A DNA stretch of 64,000 bases from Afipia sp. (GCA_017308575.1 JAFKEQ010000003.1:682001-746000), one strand, 5' to 3'; counted from the stretch's first letter, positions 52,022 to 61,517 are shown. Numbers and translations: made by a program. The notes: generated by a model from the sequence alone, not told the origin.

Positions 52022-52604
52022 TGTGGCCAAACAGGTGATCGGTCTCGGCGCGCCGATCCTCGGCACCGCACTCGGCGGTCCGCTCGGTGGCGCAGCGGCG
52101 CGTGTGCTGGCCGAGGCGCTCGGTGCGGATGCCACGCCCGAGGCTGTCGGCAAGGCGCTGGAAACATCAAGTGCTGATCGAATCGCGCAGGCGGAAAATA
52201 CATGGGCCGAGGCGATCCGCGCCGAAGCGGAGGCCGTGCGCGGATCGGTCGCCGAGACGCAGGCCACCATCCGTGCGGAGATTGGTAGCGAGAGTTTTCT
52301 GCTCAGGTTGTGGAGGCCGTTTTACGCACTGGAGCTCATGGCGGAATGCGGCAGCCTCTGGGCCGTCCTGATCTATGGATTCTGGATCGGCGACATGAAG
52401 ACGATCAACGCCCTGATCGGCGCGACGGGCCTGCTGGTCAGCTATTGGGGCTTCCGGTTCGGCGTGCTCGGCGTCTATGTCAGCGGGCGAACCCGTGAAA
52501 AGGTCTGCGTCGCCACCGGACAGGACACTCCTGGTGTTCTGGATACCTTGGTTAAAGCGCTGACCGGGAAGGGGGCCAAACCGGTAACCGTGACGAAAAA
52601 GTAA
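52008..52604 (+). CDS. GTA/phage 3TM holin
   Basis: 198-aa GTA_holin_3TM-type protein: Gly/Ala-rich N-terminus, a charged coiled-coil part (LETSSADRIAQAENTWAEAI), and C-terminal TM helices (LLRLWRPFYALELM..., SLWAVLIYGFWIG, LIGATGLLVSYWGFRFG). Forms membrane holes that let the endolysin reach the wall. Ends the GTA-lysis block. Confidence 0.88.
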   Translation: MDWANVAKQVIGLGAPILGTALGGPLGGAAARVLAEALGADATPEAVGKALETSSADRIAQAENTWAEAIRAEAEAVRGSVAETQATIRAEIGSESFLLRLWRPFYALELMAECGSLWAVLIYGFWIGDMKTINALIGATGLLVSYWGFRFGVLGVYVSGRTREKVCVATGQDTPGVLDTLVKALTGKGAKPVTVTKK

Positions 52605-52623
52605 TTTTGGAGGTTCCCTAAGT

Positions 52624-52686
52624 TGAACTTCGTTCATCGGGCATTCAGCGCGGAACCATTCATGTTAGGCTATCGCAAGGCTAACA
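52624..52686. promoter_or_regulatory. Two inverted repeats upstream of the FeuP-like gene
   Basis: TGAAC-TTC-GTTCA (52624-52636) and TGTTAG-N12-CTAACA (52663-52686). The second ends 12 bases before the TTG start at 52699. Likely operators or autoregulatory sites; not tested. Confidence 0.45.
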
Positions 52687-52698
52687 CTGGAGACGACG

Positions 52699-53400
52699 TT
52701 GCGCCTTCTTGTTGTTGAAGACGACCCGGACTTGAACCGCCAGCTCACCACCGCTCTGTCGGATGCTGGTTATGTCGTGGACCGCGCGTTCGATGGCGAG
52801 GAGGGGCATTTCCTTGGCGACAGCGAGCCTTACGATGCTGTCGTGCTCGACATCGGCCTGCCCAAGATGGACGGCATCTCGGTGCTGGAAGCCTGGCGGC
52901 GCAACAAGCGCACCATGCCGGTGCTGATCCTCACCGCGCGCGATCGCTGGAGCGACAAGGTGCAGGGCTTCGATGCCGGTGCCGACGACTATGTCGCCAA
53001 GCCTTTCCACCTCGAAGAGGTGCTGGCGCGCATCCGCGCGCTGCTGCGCCGAAGCGCGGGCCACGCGCAATCCGAACTGACCTGCGGGCCGGTGATGCTG
53101 GACACGCGCACCAACCGCGTCAGCGTCAATGGCAATCCCATCAAGATGACGTCGCACGAATACCGGCTGCTGGCCTACCTGATGCATCACGCCGGGCGGG
53201 TGGTGTCGCGCACCGAGCTGGTCGAGCATCTGTACGATCAGGATTTCGACCGCGACTCCAATACGATTGAGGTGTTCGTCGGGCGCATCCGCAAGAAACT
53301 CGAGGTCGATATCATCCAGACCGTGCGCGGTCTCGGCTATCTGCTGGCTCCGCCGCCTGTCACGGATGTGCCATCGCCGACGGCGACGAGCGCGCGCTGA
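52699..53400 (+). CDS. OmpR-family response regulator, FeuP/PhoP-like
   Basis: 233 aa: receiver domain with D51 phosphoacceptor (VVLDIGLPKMDGISV) and a C-terminal winged-helix DNA-binding domain (TSHEYRLLAYLMHHAGRVVS, NTIEVFVGRIRKKL). TTG 52699 is used, with GGAGACGAC upstream. Followed by its sensor kinase. Sequence character is near FeuP, which controls cyclic glucan export in Sinorhizobium; the specific target here is unknown. Confidence 0.85.
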   Translation: MRLLVVEDDPDLNRQLTTALSDAGYVVDRAFDGEEGHFLGDSEPYDAVVLDIGLPKMDGISVLEAWRRNKRTMPVLILTARDRWSDKVQGFDAGADDYVAKPFHLEEVLARIRALLRRSAGHAQSELTCGPVMLDTRTNRVSVNGNPIKMTSHEYRLLAYLMHHAGRVVSRTELVEHLYDQDFDRDSNTIEVFVGRIRKKLEVDIIQTVRGLGYLLAPPPVTDVPSPTATSAR

Positions 53401-53569
53401 GAACCGGACGCTGCACCGCCCGTCACAACCTGACGCGGCGGTGTTCCCGGCACGATCTTCGCTGTACAATCCGGCCTGATCCGGCGCTCGCCGGATTCGC
53501 GCACATGGATGAATGGCGGCCGCGCGGCGTATCCGGACCACGGCTTGCAGAGATGCACGAGGAGAAGTT

Positions 53570-54973
53570 TTGAAGCTTCGCAGCAATTCCCTCGCGACGC
53601 GCCTTTTCTTGTCCGCGACGGCGTGGGTGGTGGCGATCCTGCTCATCACCGGCATCGTGCTGTCGTCGGTCTACAAGCGGTCGGTCGAGCGCGCGTTCGA
53701 TCGCCGCCTCAACTTCTATCTGCGCACGCTGATCGCCGAAGCGGCGCAGCCGGAAGATCCGAACGACAAGGGCGACAAGTCTTCGGATCGCTCGGTGCAG
53801 TCGCTGGGCGAGCCGTTGTTCGATCTGCCGCTGTCCGGCTGGTACTGGCGCATGGCGCGGATCGATGGCGACAAACCGGAAGTGCGCGCCTCGCGCTCGT
53901 TGTGGGACGCCACCTTGCCGAAGCTCGAGGACATGGGCATCGAACTGGATCAGTCCGGCGTCCGCCTTGCCTATGTCAACGGTCCGGATGATCAGCGCCT
54001 GCGCATGGTGGAGCGTCCGGTCGATCTCGGCACCGAGGGAAAATATCTCGCCTCGGTTGCGGGCGATGCGTCCGAGATCGATGACGAGACCTGGGCGTTC
54101 AATACTTATTTGGCCGCGACCTTCGCCGCGCTCAGTATCGGGCTGTTGCTGACCACGATTTTTCAGGTCCGGTTCGGCCTCGCGCCGCTCAAGCGCATTT
54201 CGAGCGGGCTGGCGGCGATCCGTTCCGGCGATGCCGAGCGGCTGGAAGGCAATTTCCCGGAGGAAATCGCGCCGCTCGCGCGCGAAACCAACGCGCTGCT
54301 CGATGCCAACCGTGCCATTGTCGAGCGTTCGCGCACCCATGTCGGCAATCTGGCGCATGCGATCAAGACGCCGCTGTCCGTCATCGTCAACGAGGCGGGC
54401 ACCCACGGGAGCGATCCCTTCGCGCTGAAGATTCTTGAACAGGCGGACATCATGCGCGATCAGGTCGCGCATCATCTGGAGCGGGCGCGCATCGCCGCGC
54501 GGGCCCAGACCATCGGCACCGTCACGCTGGTCGGGCCGGTGATCGAAGCGCTGGGCCGGACCATGGAGAAGATCCACCGCGACCGCGACATTCTGATCGA
54601 TGTCGAGGCCGCCGCCGGCGCGAAATTCCGCGGCGAGCGGCAGGACCTTGAGGAGATGACCGGCAATCTGGTCGACAACGCCTGCAAATGGGCGGAGCAG
54701 AGAGTCTTCATCGAGGTTCTGCTGGAACTAACGCCCGGCGGCGCGCTCGATCCGACCCTGCGGATTATCGTGGACGACGATGGGCCGGGCCTGTCGCCCG
54801 AGCAGCGCAGCCAGGTCGCCATCCGCGGCCAGCGGCTGGACGAGACCAAGCCCGGTTCGGGTCTTGGCCTGTCGATCGTGACCGACCTTGCGGCGCTCTA
54901 TGGCGGCAGCCTCAGGCTGGGCGCGGCGCCCATCGGGGGCCTGCGGGCGGAACTGATCCTGCCGGGGGTGTGA
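53570..54973 (+). CDS. Sensor histidine kinase, FeuQ/PhoQ-like
   Basis: 467 aa. Two TM helices (about 12-33 and 178-200) flank a periplasmic sensor of about 140 residues; then HAMP, HisKA with the His in HVGNLAHAIKTPLSVIVNEA, and HATPase_c (GNLVDNACKWAEQRVFIEV, DDDGPGLSPEQR, GSGLGLSIVTDL). TTG 53570 follows GGAGAAG and is preferred to the longer reading. Partner of the upstream regulator. Its stop lies in the first copy of the 17-bp direct repeat. Confidence 0.86.
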   Translation: MKLRSNSLATRLFLSATAWVVAILLITGIVLSSVYKRSVERAFDRRLNFYLRTLIAEAAQPEDPNDKGDKSSDRSVQSLGEPLFDLPLSGWYWRMARIDGDKPEVRASRSLWDATLPKLEDMGIELDQSGVRLAYVNGPDDQRLRMVERPVDLGTEGKYLASVAGDASEIDDETWAFNTYLAATFAALSIGLLLTTIFQVRFGLAPLKRISSGLAAIRSGDAERLEGNFPEEIAPLARETNALLDANRAIVERSRTHVGNLAHAIKTPLSVIVNEAGTHGSDPFALKILEQADIMRDQVAHHLERARIAARAQTIGTVTLVGPVIEALGRTMEKIHRDRDILIDVEAAAGAKFRGERQDLEEMTGNLVDNACKWAEQRVFIEVLLELTPGGALDPTLRIIVDDDGPGLSPEQRSQVAIRGQRLDETKPGSGLGLSIVTDLAALYGGSLRLGAAPIGGLRAELILPGV

Positions 54974-54985
54974 GAAACGCCTATC
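54969..54985 (+). repeat. 17-bp direct repeat, left copy
   Basis: TGTGAGAAACGCCTATC, exactly repeated at 55603-55619. It includes the stop codon of the upstream kinase. The two copies bracket the toxin-antitoxin cassette. Confidence 0.9.
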
Positions 54986-55137
54986 CGCTCCAATATGTTA
55001 GGATCGGGCGATCCAAGCTCCGATGATTGATGCCTAACCAAAGCTTAATGCGTTGTCCGGCATGCTGGCAGGCGCACTTGTGTGAGCACGACAGGACTGC
55101 TTTGATGGCCGCCATTCCTTCCGGAGACAGATTGAAA

Positions 55138-55380
55138 ATGGGACATCTCATCGTCGTTCGAGCGACCTGGGATAGCGAGGCGGAGGTCTGGACTGCCGAA
55201 AGCACCGATCTGCCCGGTCTTGTGACTGAAGCCGCAAGCCTCGACGAACTGGATGCGAAGTTGCCCGATCTGATCCGCGACCTGCTCGATCGCGATGACA
55301 TGGAAGGCGGGTTCGACGTGCCGGTCGAAGTCATTGCGAGCTTCTCCAAAACGATCCGGATCGGCGCCAAGGCTGCATGA
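55138..55380 (+). CDS. DUF1902 antitoxin-like protein
   Basis: 80-aa DUF1902 protein: GHLIVVRATWDSEAEVWTAE, SLDELDAKLPDLIRDLLDR and VEVIASFSKTIRIG. The fold is HicB-like. It is the likely antitoxin of the HicA-type gene that overlaps it by 4 bases. ATG 55138 starts the domain; ATG 55105 is an alternative. Lies inside the direct-repeat-flanked cassette. Confidence 0.82.
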   Translation: MGHLIVVRATWDSEAEVWTAESTDLPGLVTEAASLDELDAKLPDLIRDLLDRDDMEGGFDVPVEVIASFSKTIRIGAKAA

Positions 55381-55571
55381 AGAGCTTCACTCCAGAGCTA
55401 AAGAAGCTTCTGGAGGCTGCGAACTGTTTTTTTGTCCGCCAAGGCCGGGGCGACCACGAAATCTGGGAAAGTCCGCTCACCGGTATTCGATTTACTGTCG
55501 ATAACAACATCAAGTCGCGGCATACCGCTAACGCGGTGCTGAAGCAGGCCGGACTTCCCAAGCATTTCTAA
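55377..55571 (+). CDS. hicA: HicA family mRNA interferase toxin
   Basis: 64-aa HicA toxin: helical first part (FTPELKKLLEAANCFFVR), catalytic His H27 in GRGDHEIWESP and C-terminal ...SRHTANAVLKQAGLPKHF. Expected to cleave mRNA unless bound by its antitoxin. Coupled (ATGA) to the antitoxin gene upstream, so the order is antitoxin-toxin, the reverse of the commonest hicAB layout. Confidence 0.86.
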   Translation: MKSFTPELKKLLEAANCFFVRQGRGDHEIWESPLTGIRFTVDNNIKSRHTANAVLKQAGLPKHF

Positions 55572-55602
55572 GCACGGTGGAAAAGGGACGGTGCTCTCAG
55601 CT

Positions 55603-55619
55603 TGTGAGAAACGCCTATC
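55603..55619 (+). repeat. 17-bp direct repeat, right copy
   Basis: Exact copy of 54969-54985. It lies 32 bases after the hicA stop and 80 bases before the next gene. Confidence 0.9.
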
Positions 55620-55698
55620 TCAACCCCAAATTAACGACGTTCCGGCTACAAACCCGGTGTGGACGCCTCTGCGGCGGCCAGGGTGAGTGTTTGGGCGT

Positions 55699-57144
55699 AT
55701 GAGCCAATCGTCGATCGAGCGGTTGAGGGAGTATCTGGGGCAACTGCCGCCGAAGGCGCAGGCCCTGCTGATGCGCGAGTTCGAACGGGCCATCGAGCGC
55801 GGCGAGGACGTCGCCGTGGCCAATTTCGTGCTGGAGCAATTACGCGGCATCGTCCGCGCGCCCAGCGAGGACATCACGGCCCGCACCGAAGACCCGATGC
55901 GGCATCTGTTCCGTCCGCTCGATCCGTTTCTGGTCGACAATCCTCCCAGCATCCGGCCCGGCCAGATCCGCCGCTCGTCCCTCGGTCCGGTCTGGCTCTG
56001 GCTCGGCCGCGAGGGCTGCCCGGACGCCATCAAGGCTTTCGAGGCGACCGTGGCGGGGGGAGCGCCGGACATTAAAAGCGCGGTCCGCGCCGCCCAGCTT
56101 GCCGCCGCGGACGCCATCGCCAACGTGACCGGTGCACTCACGGGCGGCGAGCGCCAGCGCACATTGGGCCGCCTCGGCGCCACCAGCGTAGTCGAGGACA
56201 TCGGCTCCATCGGCGCTGTCCTCGGCGCGACCGAACAGCTCGACAAGCTCAATCAGAAGCTGCCCGGCCATATCCGGAACTTCACCGAATCCCACATCCG
56301 CTCCGTCATGGATGCGCTCAACCTGCCGTCGTTGCAGACTCCGCATGTGCTGCCGTTCTCCGTCTCTCTGGTGATGAGCCGGCTTGCCTCGCCCTGGCAG
56401 ATCGTCCGCCTTGGAATCATGGTCGCGGGGTCGGACGACGAAATCCGGGTCGCGGGCACGCCCTTCGGCGTCACCGTGACCATGGCGATTCAGGAGCTGT
56501 CGCGCATCGCCTCGGACCTGCGCAGCGACATCAAGCGCGGCCAGTTCCAGGAAACCTCCAACCATCTCAAGTCGCTGCACGACGGCGTGCGCGGCTTGCG
56601 CACCGAACTCGACATCCGCTCGGATTCGGCGTGGGGCAAGCAGCTTGCGGCGATCCGTGCCGAGATTTCCAATTCCCTGCAATCCGAGATCGACAGCGTG
56701 CCCGGGCGCGTGCGGCGTCTGCTGCGGCAGGGGCCGGACAAGGATGTCACCTCCGCCAGCCGGATCGATTCGGTCGAGGTGGAGGAGACGGCGGCGTTGA
56801 TCGATTTCGTCGCGGTCTGCCGTACCTATGCCAGCGAGCTTGCAATCAACGAGGTCTCGCTGCGCGCTTACACGGAACTCCAGCACTACGTCGAAAAGGC
56901 CACCGAGACGCTGGTGGAATCGCTGCGCACGCCGGACCAGCGGGTGCGTGCATTCCGCCAGATGCAGATCAAGGCGGCGATCCGCTTTTGTGATGTGCTG
57001 TTCGGCCCCGACTACGCCTCGCTGATGAGCAAGGCCGCCGAGATGGCGCGGCCGGTCGAGCCGAAGGAGGCAGACGGCGCCAAAGCTGGGGCCAAACCCG
57101 CAGCCAAGCCCGCCACTGAGCGCAAGTCCTCGCGCGCAGGTTGA
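55699..57144 (+). CDS. Conserved hypothetical helical protein
   Basis: 481-aa soluble protein, predominantly helical (ERLREYLGQLPPKAQALLMR at the start, AAIRAEISNSLQSEIDSVPG in the middle, FCDVLFGPDYASLMSKAAEM near the end), ending in an Ala/Lys-rich tail. No catalytic motif or membrane helix seen. ATG 55699 (MSQSSIER) preferred to 55687. Similar proteins occur in this bacterial group without known function. Confidence 0.7.
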   Translation: MSQSSIERLREYLGQLPPKAQALLMREFERAIERGEDVAVANFVLEQLRGIVRAPSEDITARTEDPMRHLFRPLDPFLVDNPPSIRPGQIRRSSLGPVWLWLGREGCPDAIKAFEATVAGGAPDIKSAVRAAQLAAADAIANVTGALTGGERQRTLGRLGATSVVEDIGSIGAVLGATEQLDKLNQKLPGHIRNFTESHIRSVMDALNLPSLQTPHVLPFSVSLVMSRLASPWQIVRLGIMVAGSDDEIRVAGTPFGVTVTMAIQELSRIASDLRSDIKRGQFQETSNHLKSLHDGVRGLRTELDIRSDSAWGKQLAAIRAEISNSLQSEIDSVPGRVRRLLRQGPDKDVTSASRIDSVEVEETAALIDFVAVCRTYASELAINEVSLRAYTELQHYVEKATETLVESLRTPDQRVRAFRQMQIKAAIRFCDVLFGPDYASLMSKAAEMARPVEPKEADGAKAGAKPAAKPATERKSSRAG

Positions 57145-57339
57145 TCCAGCGCAACGTTGAGGCTGCCCCCGAGGGCTATAAAGCCCGCATGGCTTCCCGT
57201 GTCGAAAGGCCGCAAGCGGGCCTCGAATCCCATTGAATTCCTGCCGGAAATGTCAATTGCACACCCCCGCCAGCCGTGGTGTAACCCGGCACGGAAAAGC
57301 TGTTTACAACGCTTCTAGGTTGGCCGGGAACTTGGTGGA

Positions 57340-58440
57340 ATGACGCTCTGGTTCGTGTTCGCGCTGATGACTGCCGCGGCGGTGTTTGCCGTGCTGTGGC
57401 CGCTCGGGCGTGGCACGGGGTCCGCGCGCGAAGGCAGCGAGGCGGTGGTCTACAAGGATCAGCTCGCCGAGGTTCAGCGCGATGCCGACAGCGGCATGAT
57501 CGGCGCAGGCGAGGCGGAAGCCGCGCGCGTCGAGATCAGCCGCCGTCTTTTGGCCGCGTCCGATGCGGAGGCGGCAACGCCGCCGTCCGCGAGCCTGTCG
57601 TTCCGCCGCGCGGTCGCGGTGGTTGCGCTGGTCGCATTGCCGCTGGTGTCGGTCGTGGTCTATGCGAAATATGGATCGCCCTGGCTCGCTGACTTTCCGC
57701 TCGCGGAGCGCGCGCGCGCGCCGCTGGCGACAGCTTCGATGGACAAGCTGGTGGCGCAGGTCGAAAGCCATCTTGAGAAAAATCCGACTGACGGCCGGGG
57801 CTGGGATGTGCTCGCGCCGGTGCTTTTGAAAATCGGCCGTTTCGACGATGCGGTGCGCGCCTATCGCAACGCCATCACCTATAGCGGCGATACCGCCGCG
57901 CGCCGCGCCGATCTCGGCGAAGCAATCGCAGCGGCGGGCGGGGGCGTTGTCACGGCTGACGCGAAGGCGGAGTTCGACCACGCTGTCGCGCTCGATCCGA
58001 ATGACGCGAAGGCGCGCTATTTCATCGGTCTCGCCGCCGAGCAGGACGGGCGCAAGGATGATGCGGCGACGATCTGGCGCGCGATGCTGGAGACCGCGCC
58101 GGCGGATGCGCCGTGGCGGCCGCTGGTTCAGGACTCGCTGACGCGCATCGGTGTCGCCGCGCCGAAGCTGTCGGATGAAGATGTCGCCGCCGCCAAGAGC
58201 ATGAACGAAGGCGACCGCAACGCAATGATCCGCGGCATGGTGGATCGTCTTGCCACGCGGCTGAAGGACAACGGCAACGACGTCGACGGTTGGTTGCGGC
58301 TGGTGCGCGCCTATATGGTTCTCGGCGAGCGCGACAAGGCGCAAGCGGCGCGTGGCGATGCGCGGCAGGCGGTGGGCGGCGATGCGGCGCGGCTGCAGCA
58401 ATTGAACGACGGGCTCAAGAGCCTCGGACTGGACGGGTAA
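57340..58440 (+). CDS. ccmI: Cytochrome c maturation protein CcmI (CycH)
   Basis: 366 aa. Two TM helices (about 2-20 and 89-110) flank a cytoplasmic loop with a Leu/Glu zipper-like pattern (KDQLAEVQRDADSGMIGAGE), then a periplasmic TPR domain (DGRGWDVLAPVLLKIGRFDD and onward). CcmI holds apocytochrome c for haem attachment. First gene of the ccmIEFH (cycHJKL) operon. Confidence 0.9.
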   Translation: MTLWFVFALMTAAAVFAVLWPLGRGTGSAREGSEAVVYKDQLAEVQRDADSGMIGAGEAEAARVEISRRLLAASDAEAATPPSASLSFRRAVAVVALVALPLVSVVVYAKYGSPWLADFPLAERARAPLATASMDKLVAQVESHLEKNPTDGRGWDVLAPVLLKIGRFDDAVRAYRNAITYSGDTAARRADLGEAIAAAGGGVVTADAKAEFDHAVALDPNDAKARYFIGLAAEQDGRKDDAATIWRAMLETAPADAPWRPLVQDSLTRIGVAAPKLSDEDVAAAKSMNEGDRNAMIRGMVDRLATRLKDNGNDVDGWLRLVRAYMVLGERDKAQAARGDARQAVGGDAARLQQLNDGLKSLGLDG

Positions 58441-58507
58441 TGACGGGCATGACGCCGAAAAGTGTGAAGCGGTTTTCGGATAACGTCATGACCGAAAGGG
58501 AAAAAGC

Positions 58508-58978
58508 ATGACACGCAAACAGCGGCGGCTGACGTTGATCGGATGTGCGCTCATAGTGCTGGCGATCGCTGCCGGACTCGTGCTCAACGCGCTGCGCGAC
58601 TCCATTCTGTTCTTTTCGACGCCGAGCATGGCGGCCGAGAAACACATCCAGCCCGGCCAGCGTTTCCGGCTCGGCGGCATGGTGCGCGAGGGATCGCTGG
58701 TGCGCGGCGACCAGTTGAAAGTGAAGTTCGACGTCACCGACGGAAACGCAACGCTTCCGGTGACGTATCAGGGCATCCTGCCGGACCTGTTCCGCGAGGG
58801 GCAGGGCATCATCTCCGAAGGCGCGCTGGACGCCCATGGCGTGTTCAAGGCCGACACCGTGCTGGCCAAGCATGACGAGACCTACATGCCGAAGGCCGTC
58901 GCGGATGAGCTGAAGAAGACCGGCCACTGGAAGGACGACTACGGCCGCAAGGCCGATGCGCAGGGGACTGCGAAGTGA
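58508..58978 (+). CDS. ccmE: Haem chaperone CcmE (CycJ)
   Basis: 156-aa periplasmic OB-fold haem carrier. N-terminal TM anchor, then [20 protein letters not shown] and the haem-binding [10 protein letters not shown] with the covalent His H122 and Tyr Y126. Passes haem from the CcmABCD side to CcmF/H. Overlaps ccmF by 4 bases. Confidence 0.94.
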   Translation: MTRKQRRLTLIGCALIVLAIAAGLVLNALRDSILFFSTPSMAAEKHIQPGQRFRLGGMVREGSLVRGDQLKVKFDVTDGNATLPVTYQGILPDLFREGQGIISEGALDAHGVFKADTVLAKHDETYMPKAVADELKKTGHWKDDYGRKADAQGTAK

Positions 58979-60966
58979 TCGCCGAGGCGGGACATTTCGC
59001 GCTCGTTCTGGCGCTGGCTCTGGCGCTGATCCAGTCGGTGGTGCCGGTGATCGGCGCGCGGCTGCGCGATCCGGCCCTGATGAATGTCGCCCGCTCGACG
59101 GCGCTGGTGCAATTCGTTTTTACGGCGTTCTCGTTCGCGGCGCTGACCTGGCTGCATGTCACGTCGGACTTTTCCGTCGTCAACGTTTACGAGAATTCCC
59201 ATTCGCTCAAGCCGATGCTCTACAAGATCACCGGCGTGTGGGGAAACCACGAAGGCTCGATGCTGCTGTGGGTGCTGATCCTCGCGCTGTTCGGCGCGAT
59301 GGTGGCGGCCTTCGGCAACAACCTGCCACGCTCATTGCGCGCGCATGTGCTGGCGGCGCAGGCGTGGGTCGGCACGGCGTTCTATCTTTTCATTCTTGCC
59401 ACCTCGAATCCGTTCCTGCGCATTGCCAATCCGCCGATCGAAGGTCGTGACCTCAATCCGATCCTGCAGGACATCGGTCTCGCGATCCATCCGCCGATGC
59501 TCTATCTCGGCTATGTCGGCTTCTCGATTTCATTCTCGTTCGCCGTCGCCGCGCTGATCGAAGGCCGCATCGATGCGGCATGGGCGCGCTGGGTGCGGCC
59601 GTGGACGCTGATGGCGTGGATATTCCTCACCCTCGGCATCGCGATGGGCTCGTACTGGGCCTATTACGAGCTGGGCTGGGGCGGCTGGTGGTTCTGGGAC
59701 CCGGTGGAAAACGCCTCGCTGATGCCGTGGCTTGCGGGCACCGCATTGCTGCACTCGGCAGTGGTGATGGAGAAGCGCGAAGCGCTGAAGGTCTGGACCA
59801 TTCTTCTGGCAATCCTGACATTCTCGCTGTCGCTTCTCGGCACCTTCCTCGTGCGCTCGGGCGTGCTGACCTCGGTCCATACCTTCGCCAGCGATCCCAC
59901 GCGCGGCGTGTTCATCCTGCTGATCCTGTGCCTGTTCATCGGCGGCAGCCTCAGCCTCTATGCATGGCGGGCCACGGCGCTGAAGCAGGGCGGGCTGTTC
60001 GCGCCGATCTCGCGCGAGGGCGCGCTGGTGCTGAACAACCTGCTGCTGACCACGGCCTGCGCCACAGTGTTCGTCGGCACGCTGTATCCGCTGGCGCTGG
60101 AAGTTCTCACCGGCGAGAAGATTTCCGTCGGCGCTCCGTTCTTCAATCTCACCTTCGCGCCGCTGTTCCTGCCGCTGCTGATCGCTGTTCCTTTCGGTAC
60201 GCAACTCGCATGGAAGCGCGGCGATTTGCTCGGCGCGGCCCAGCGCCTGACGGCCGCGGGCATCGTGTCGCTGGTGACGATTGCCGTGCTGTGGGCGCTC
60301 GTGCATGGCGGCGGCACCTTCGCGCCGCTGATGATCGGCGTCGCGGCCTTCGTCATTCTCGGCGCGCTAACCGATCTCATCGACCGCGCGCAACTGTTCC
60401 GCGCGCCGCTCGCGACCTCCTACAGCCGCGCACGGGGCCTGCCGCGCTCGATCTGGGGCGCGGCCTTCGCCCATGCCGGGCTCGGCATCGCGCTGATCGG
60501 CATCGTCTGCGAGACCACGTGGAATTCGGAGAACATCTCGACGATGCGCCCGAAGGATGTCGTCACTGTCGGCGGCTATCAGGTGCGGCTCGATGACGTG
60601 ACGCAGCAGCAGGGTCCGAACTACCGCGAGGCGGTGACGCACTTCACCGTGATGCTGGACGGCAAGACCATCGGCGCGATGGCACCCTCCAAACGCAGCT
60701 TCTCGACGCGCGGCATGTCCACCTCGGAGGCAGCGCTGCTAACCCGCGGCGTCAGCCAGCTTTACATTTCGCTGGGCGACAGCAGTGCCGATGGATCGGT
60801 CGCCGTGCGCATCTATCACAAGCCGATGGTGCTGTTGATCTGGCTCGGACCGGTGCTGATGGCGCTTGGCGGTTTTCTGTCGTTGACGGACCGGCGGTTG
60901 CGCGTCGGCGCGCCCAAGCCCGCGAAGGCCGCCAAGACCTCCGGCGCATTGCAGGCGGCGGAGTAG
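58975..60966 (+). CDS. ccmF: Haem lyase subunit CcmF (CycK)
   Basis: 663-aa membrane haem lyase with about 15 TM helices. The WWD signature [20 protein letters not shown] is intact, and [20 protein letters not shown] is the upstream conserved block. Start GTG 58975, coupled to ccmE. Confidence 0.95.
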   Translation: MIAEAGHFALVLALALALIQSVVPVIGARLRDPALMNVARSTALVQFVFTAFSFAALTWLHVTSDFSVVNVYENSHSLKPMLYKITGVWGNHEGSMLLWVLILALFGAMVAAFGNNLPRSLRAHVLAAQAWVGTAFYLFILATSNPFLRIANPPIEGRDLNPILQDIGLAIHPPMLYLGYVGFSISFSFAVAALIEGRIDAAWARWVRPWTLMAWIFLTLGIAMGSYWAYYELGWGGWWFWDPVENASLMPWLAGTALLHSAVVMEKREALKVWTILLAILTFSLSLLGTFLVRSGVLTSVHTFASDPTRGVFILLILCLFIGGSLSLYAWRATALKQGGLFAPISREGALVLNNLLLTTACATVFVGTLYPLALEVLTGEKISVGAPFFNLTFAPLFLPLLIAVPFGTQLAWKRGDLLGAAQRLTAAGIVSLVTIAVLWALVHGGGTFAPLMIGVAAFVILGALTDLIDRAQLFRAPLATSYSRARGLPRSIWGAAFAHAGLGIALIGIVCETTWNSENISTMRPKDVVTVGGYQVRLDDVTQQQGPNYREAVTHFTVMLDGKTIGAMAPSKRSFSTRGMSTSEAALLTRGVSQLYISLGDSSADGSVAVRIYHKPMVLLIWLGPVLMALGGFLSLTDRRLRVGAPKPAKAAKTSGALQAAE

Positions 60967-60970
60967 GGCG

Positions 60971-61471
60971 ATGAGGCGCCTGCTTGCCGTATTATTCGCG
61001 ATGACTTTGGCGCTGATGCCGTCGGTGACGCACGCCGTGCAGCCCGACGAGATCATGGCCGATCCGGCACAGGAGGCGCGGGCGCGCAACCTGTCGCGCG
61101 AACTGCGCTGCATGGTCTGTCAGAATCAATCTATCGACGATTCCGATGCGCCGCTGGCGCGCGACCTGCGCCTGCTGGTGCGCGAGCGCATCGCTGCCGG
61201 TCTGACCGACCAGCAGGTGATGGATTTTCTTGTCGCGCGCTATGGCGAATTCGTGCTGCTCAAGCCGCGTGTCGAAGGGCAGACATTGATGCTGTGGCTG
61301 ATCCCGCCGCTGGTGCTGTTCGGCGGCGGAATCGCGCTCTGGCTCGGCAATCGCCGCCGCCGCGAGCGCGTCGCCGGCGGAGAGGTTACGGCGCTCACGC
61401 TGACCCCTGAGGAAGAAGCCCGGATCGAGAAGCTGATCGCCGCCGAGGAACCTCAGAAAAAGCCGGTCTGA
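60971..61471 (+). CDS. ccmH: Cytochrome c maturation thiol protein CcmH (CycL)
   Basis: 166-aa, signal peptide, then the reductant motif LRCMVCQNQSI (C47-x2-C50) and a C-terminal TM helix (LWLIPPLVLFGGGIALWLG). Keeps apocytochrome cysteines reduced for haem attachment. Last gene of the operon. Confidence 0.94.
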   Translation: MRRLLAVLFAMTLALMPSVTHAVQPDEIMADPAQEARARNLSRELRCMVCQNQSIDDSDAPLARDLRLLVRERIAAGLTDQQVMDFLVARYGEFVLLKPRVEGQTLMLWLIPPLVLFGGGIALWLGNRRRRERVAGGEVTALTLTPEEEARIEKLIAAEEPQKKPV

Positions 61472-61495
61472 CAGCGACTTACGTTGCATTCCATA

Positions 61496-61517
61496 GGCCG
61501 CTTCGAGCAGCCTTTTT
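61496..61517 (+). terminator. Putative terminator after ccmH
   Basis: GGCcGCT-TCG-AGCaGCC (stem with one C/A mismatch) followed by TTTTT, 25 bases after the ccmH stop. Modest stem strength. Confidence 0.5.

Noticed and set aside
53423-54577. 384-residue minus-strand frame opposite the FeuQ-like kinase
   Set aside because: Shadow; the plus strand has HisKA and HATPase motifs in full.
55031-55046. Second CtrA box (TTAA-N7-TTAG on the minus strand) before the DUF1902 gene
   Set aside because: One mismatch to the consensus and inside a probably transferred cassette; too weak to claim.
57145-57339. Possible tRNA remnant suggested by GGGCCTCGAATCCC
   Set aside because: No matching acceptor, D-arm or anticodon stem could be drawn around it.
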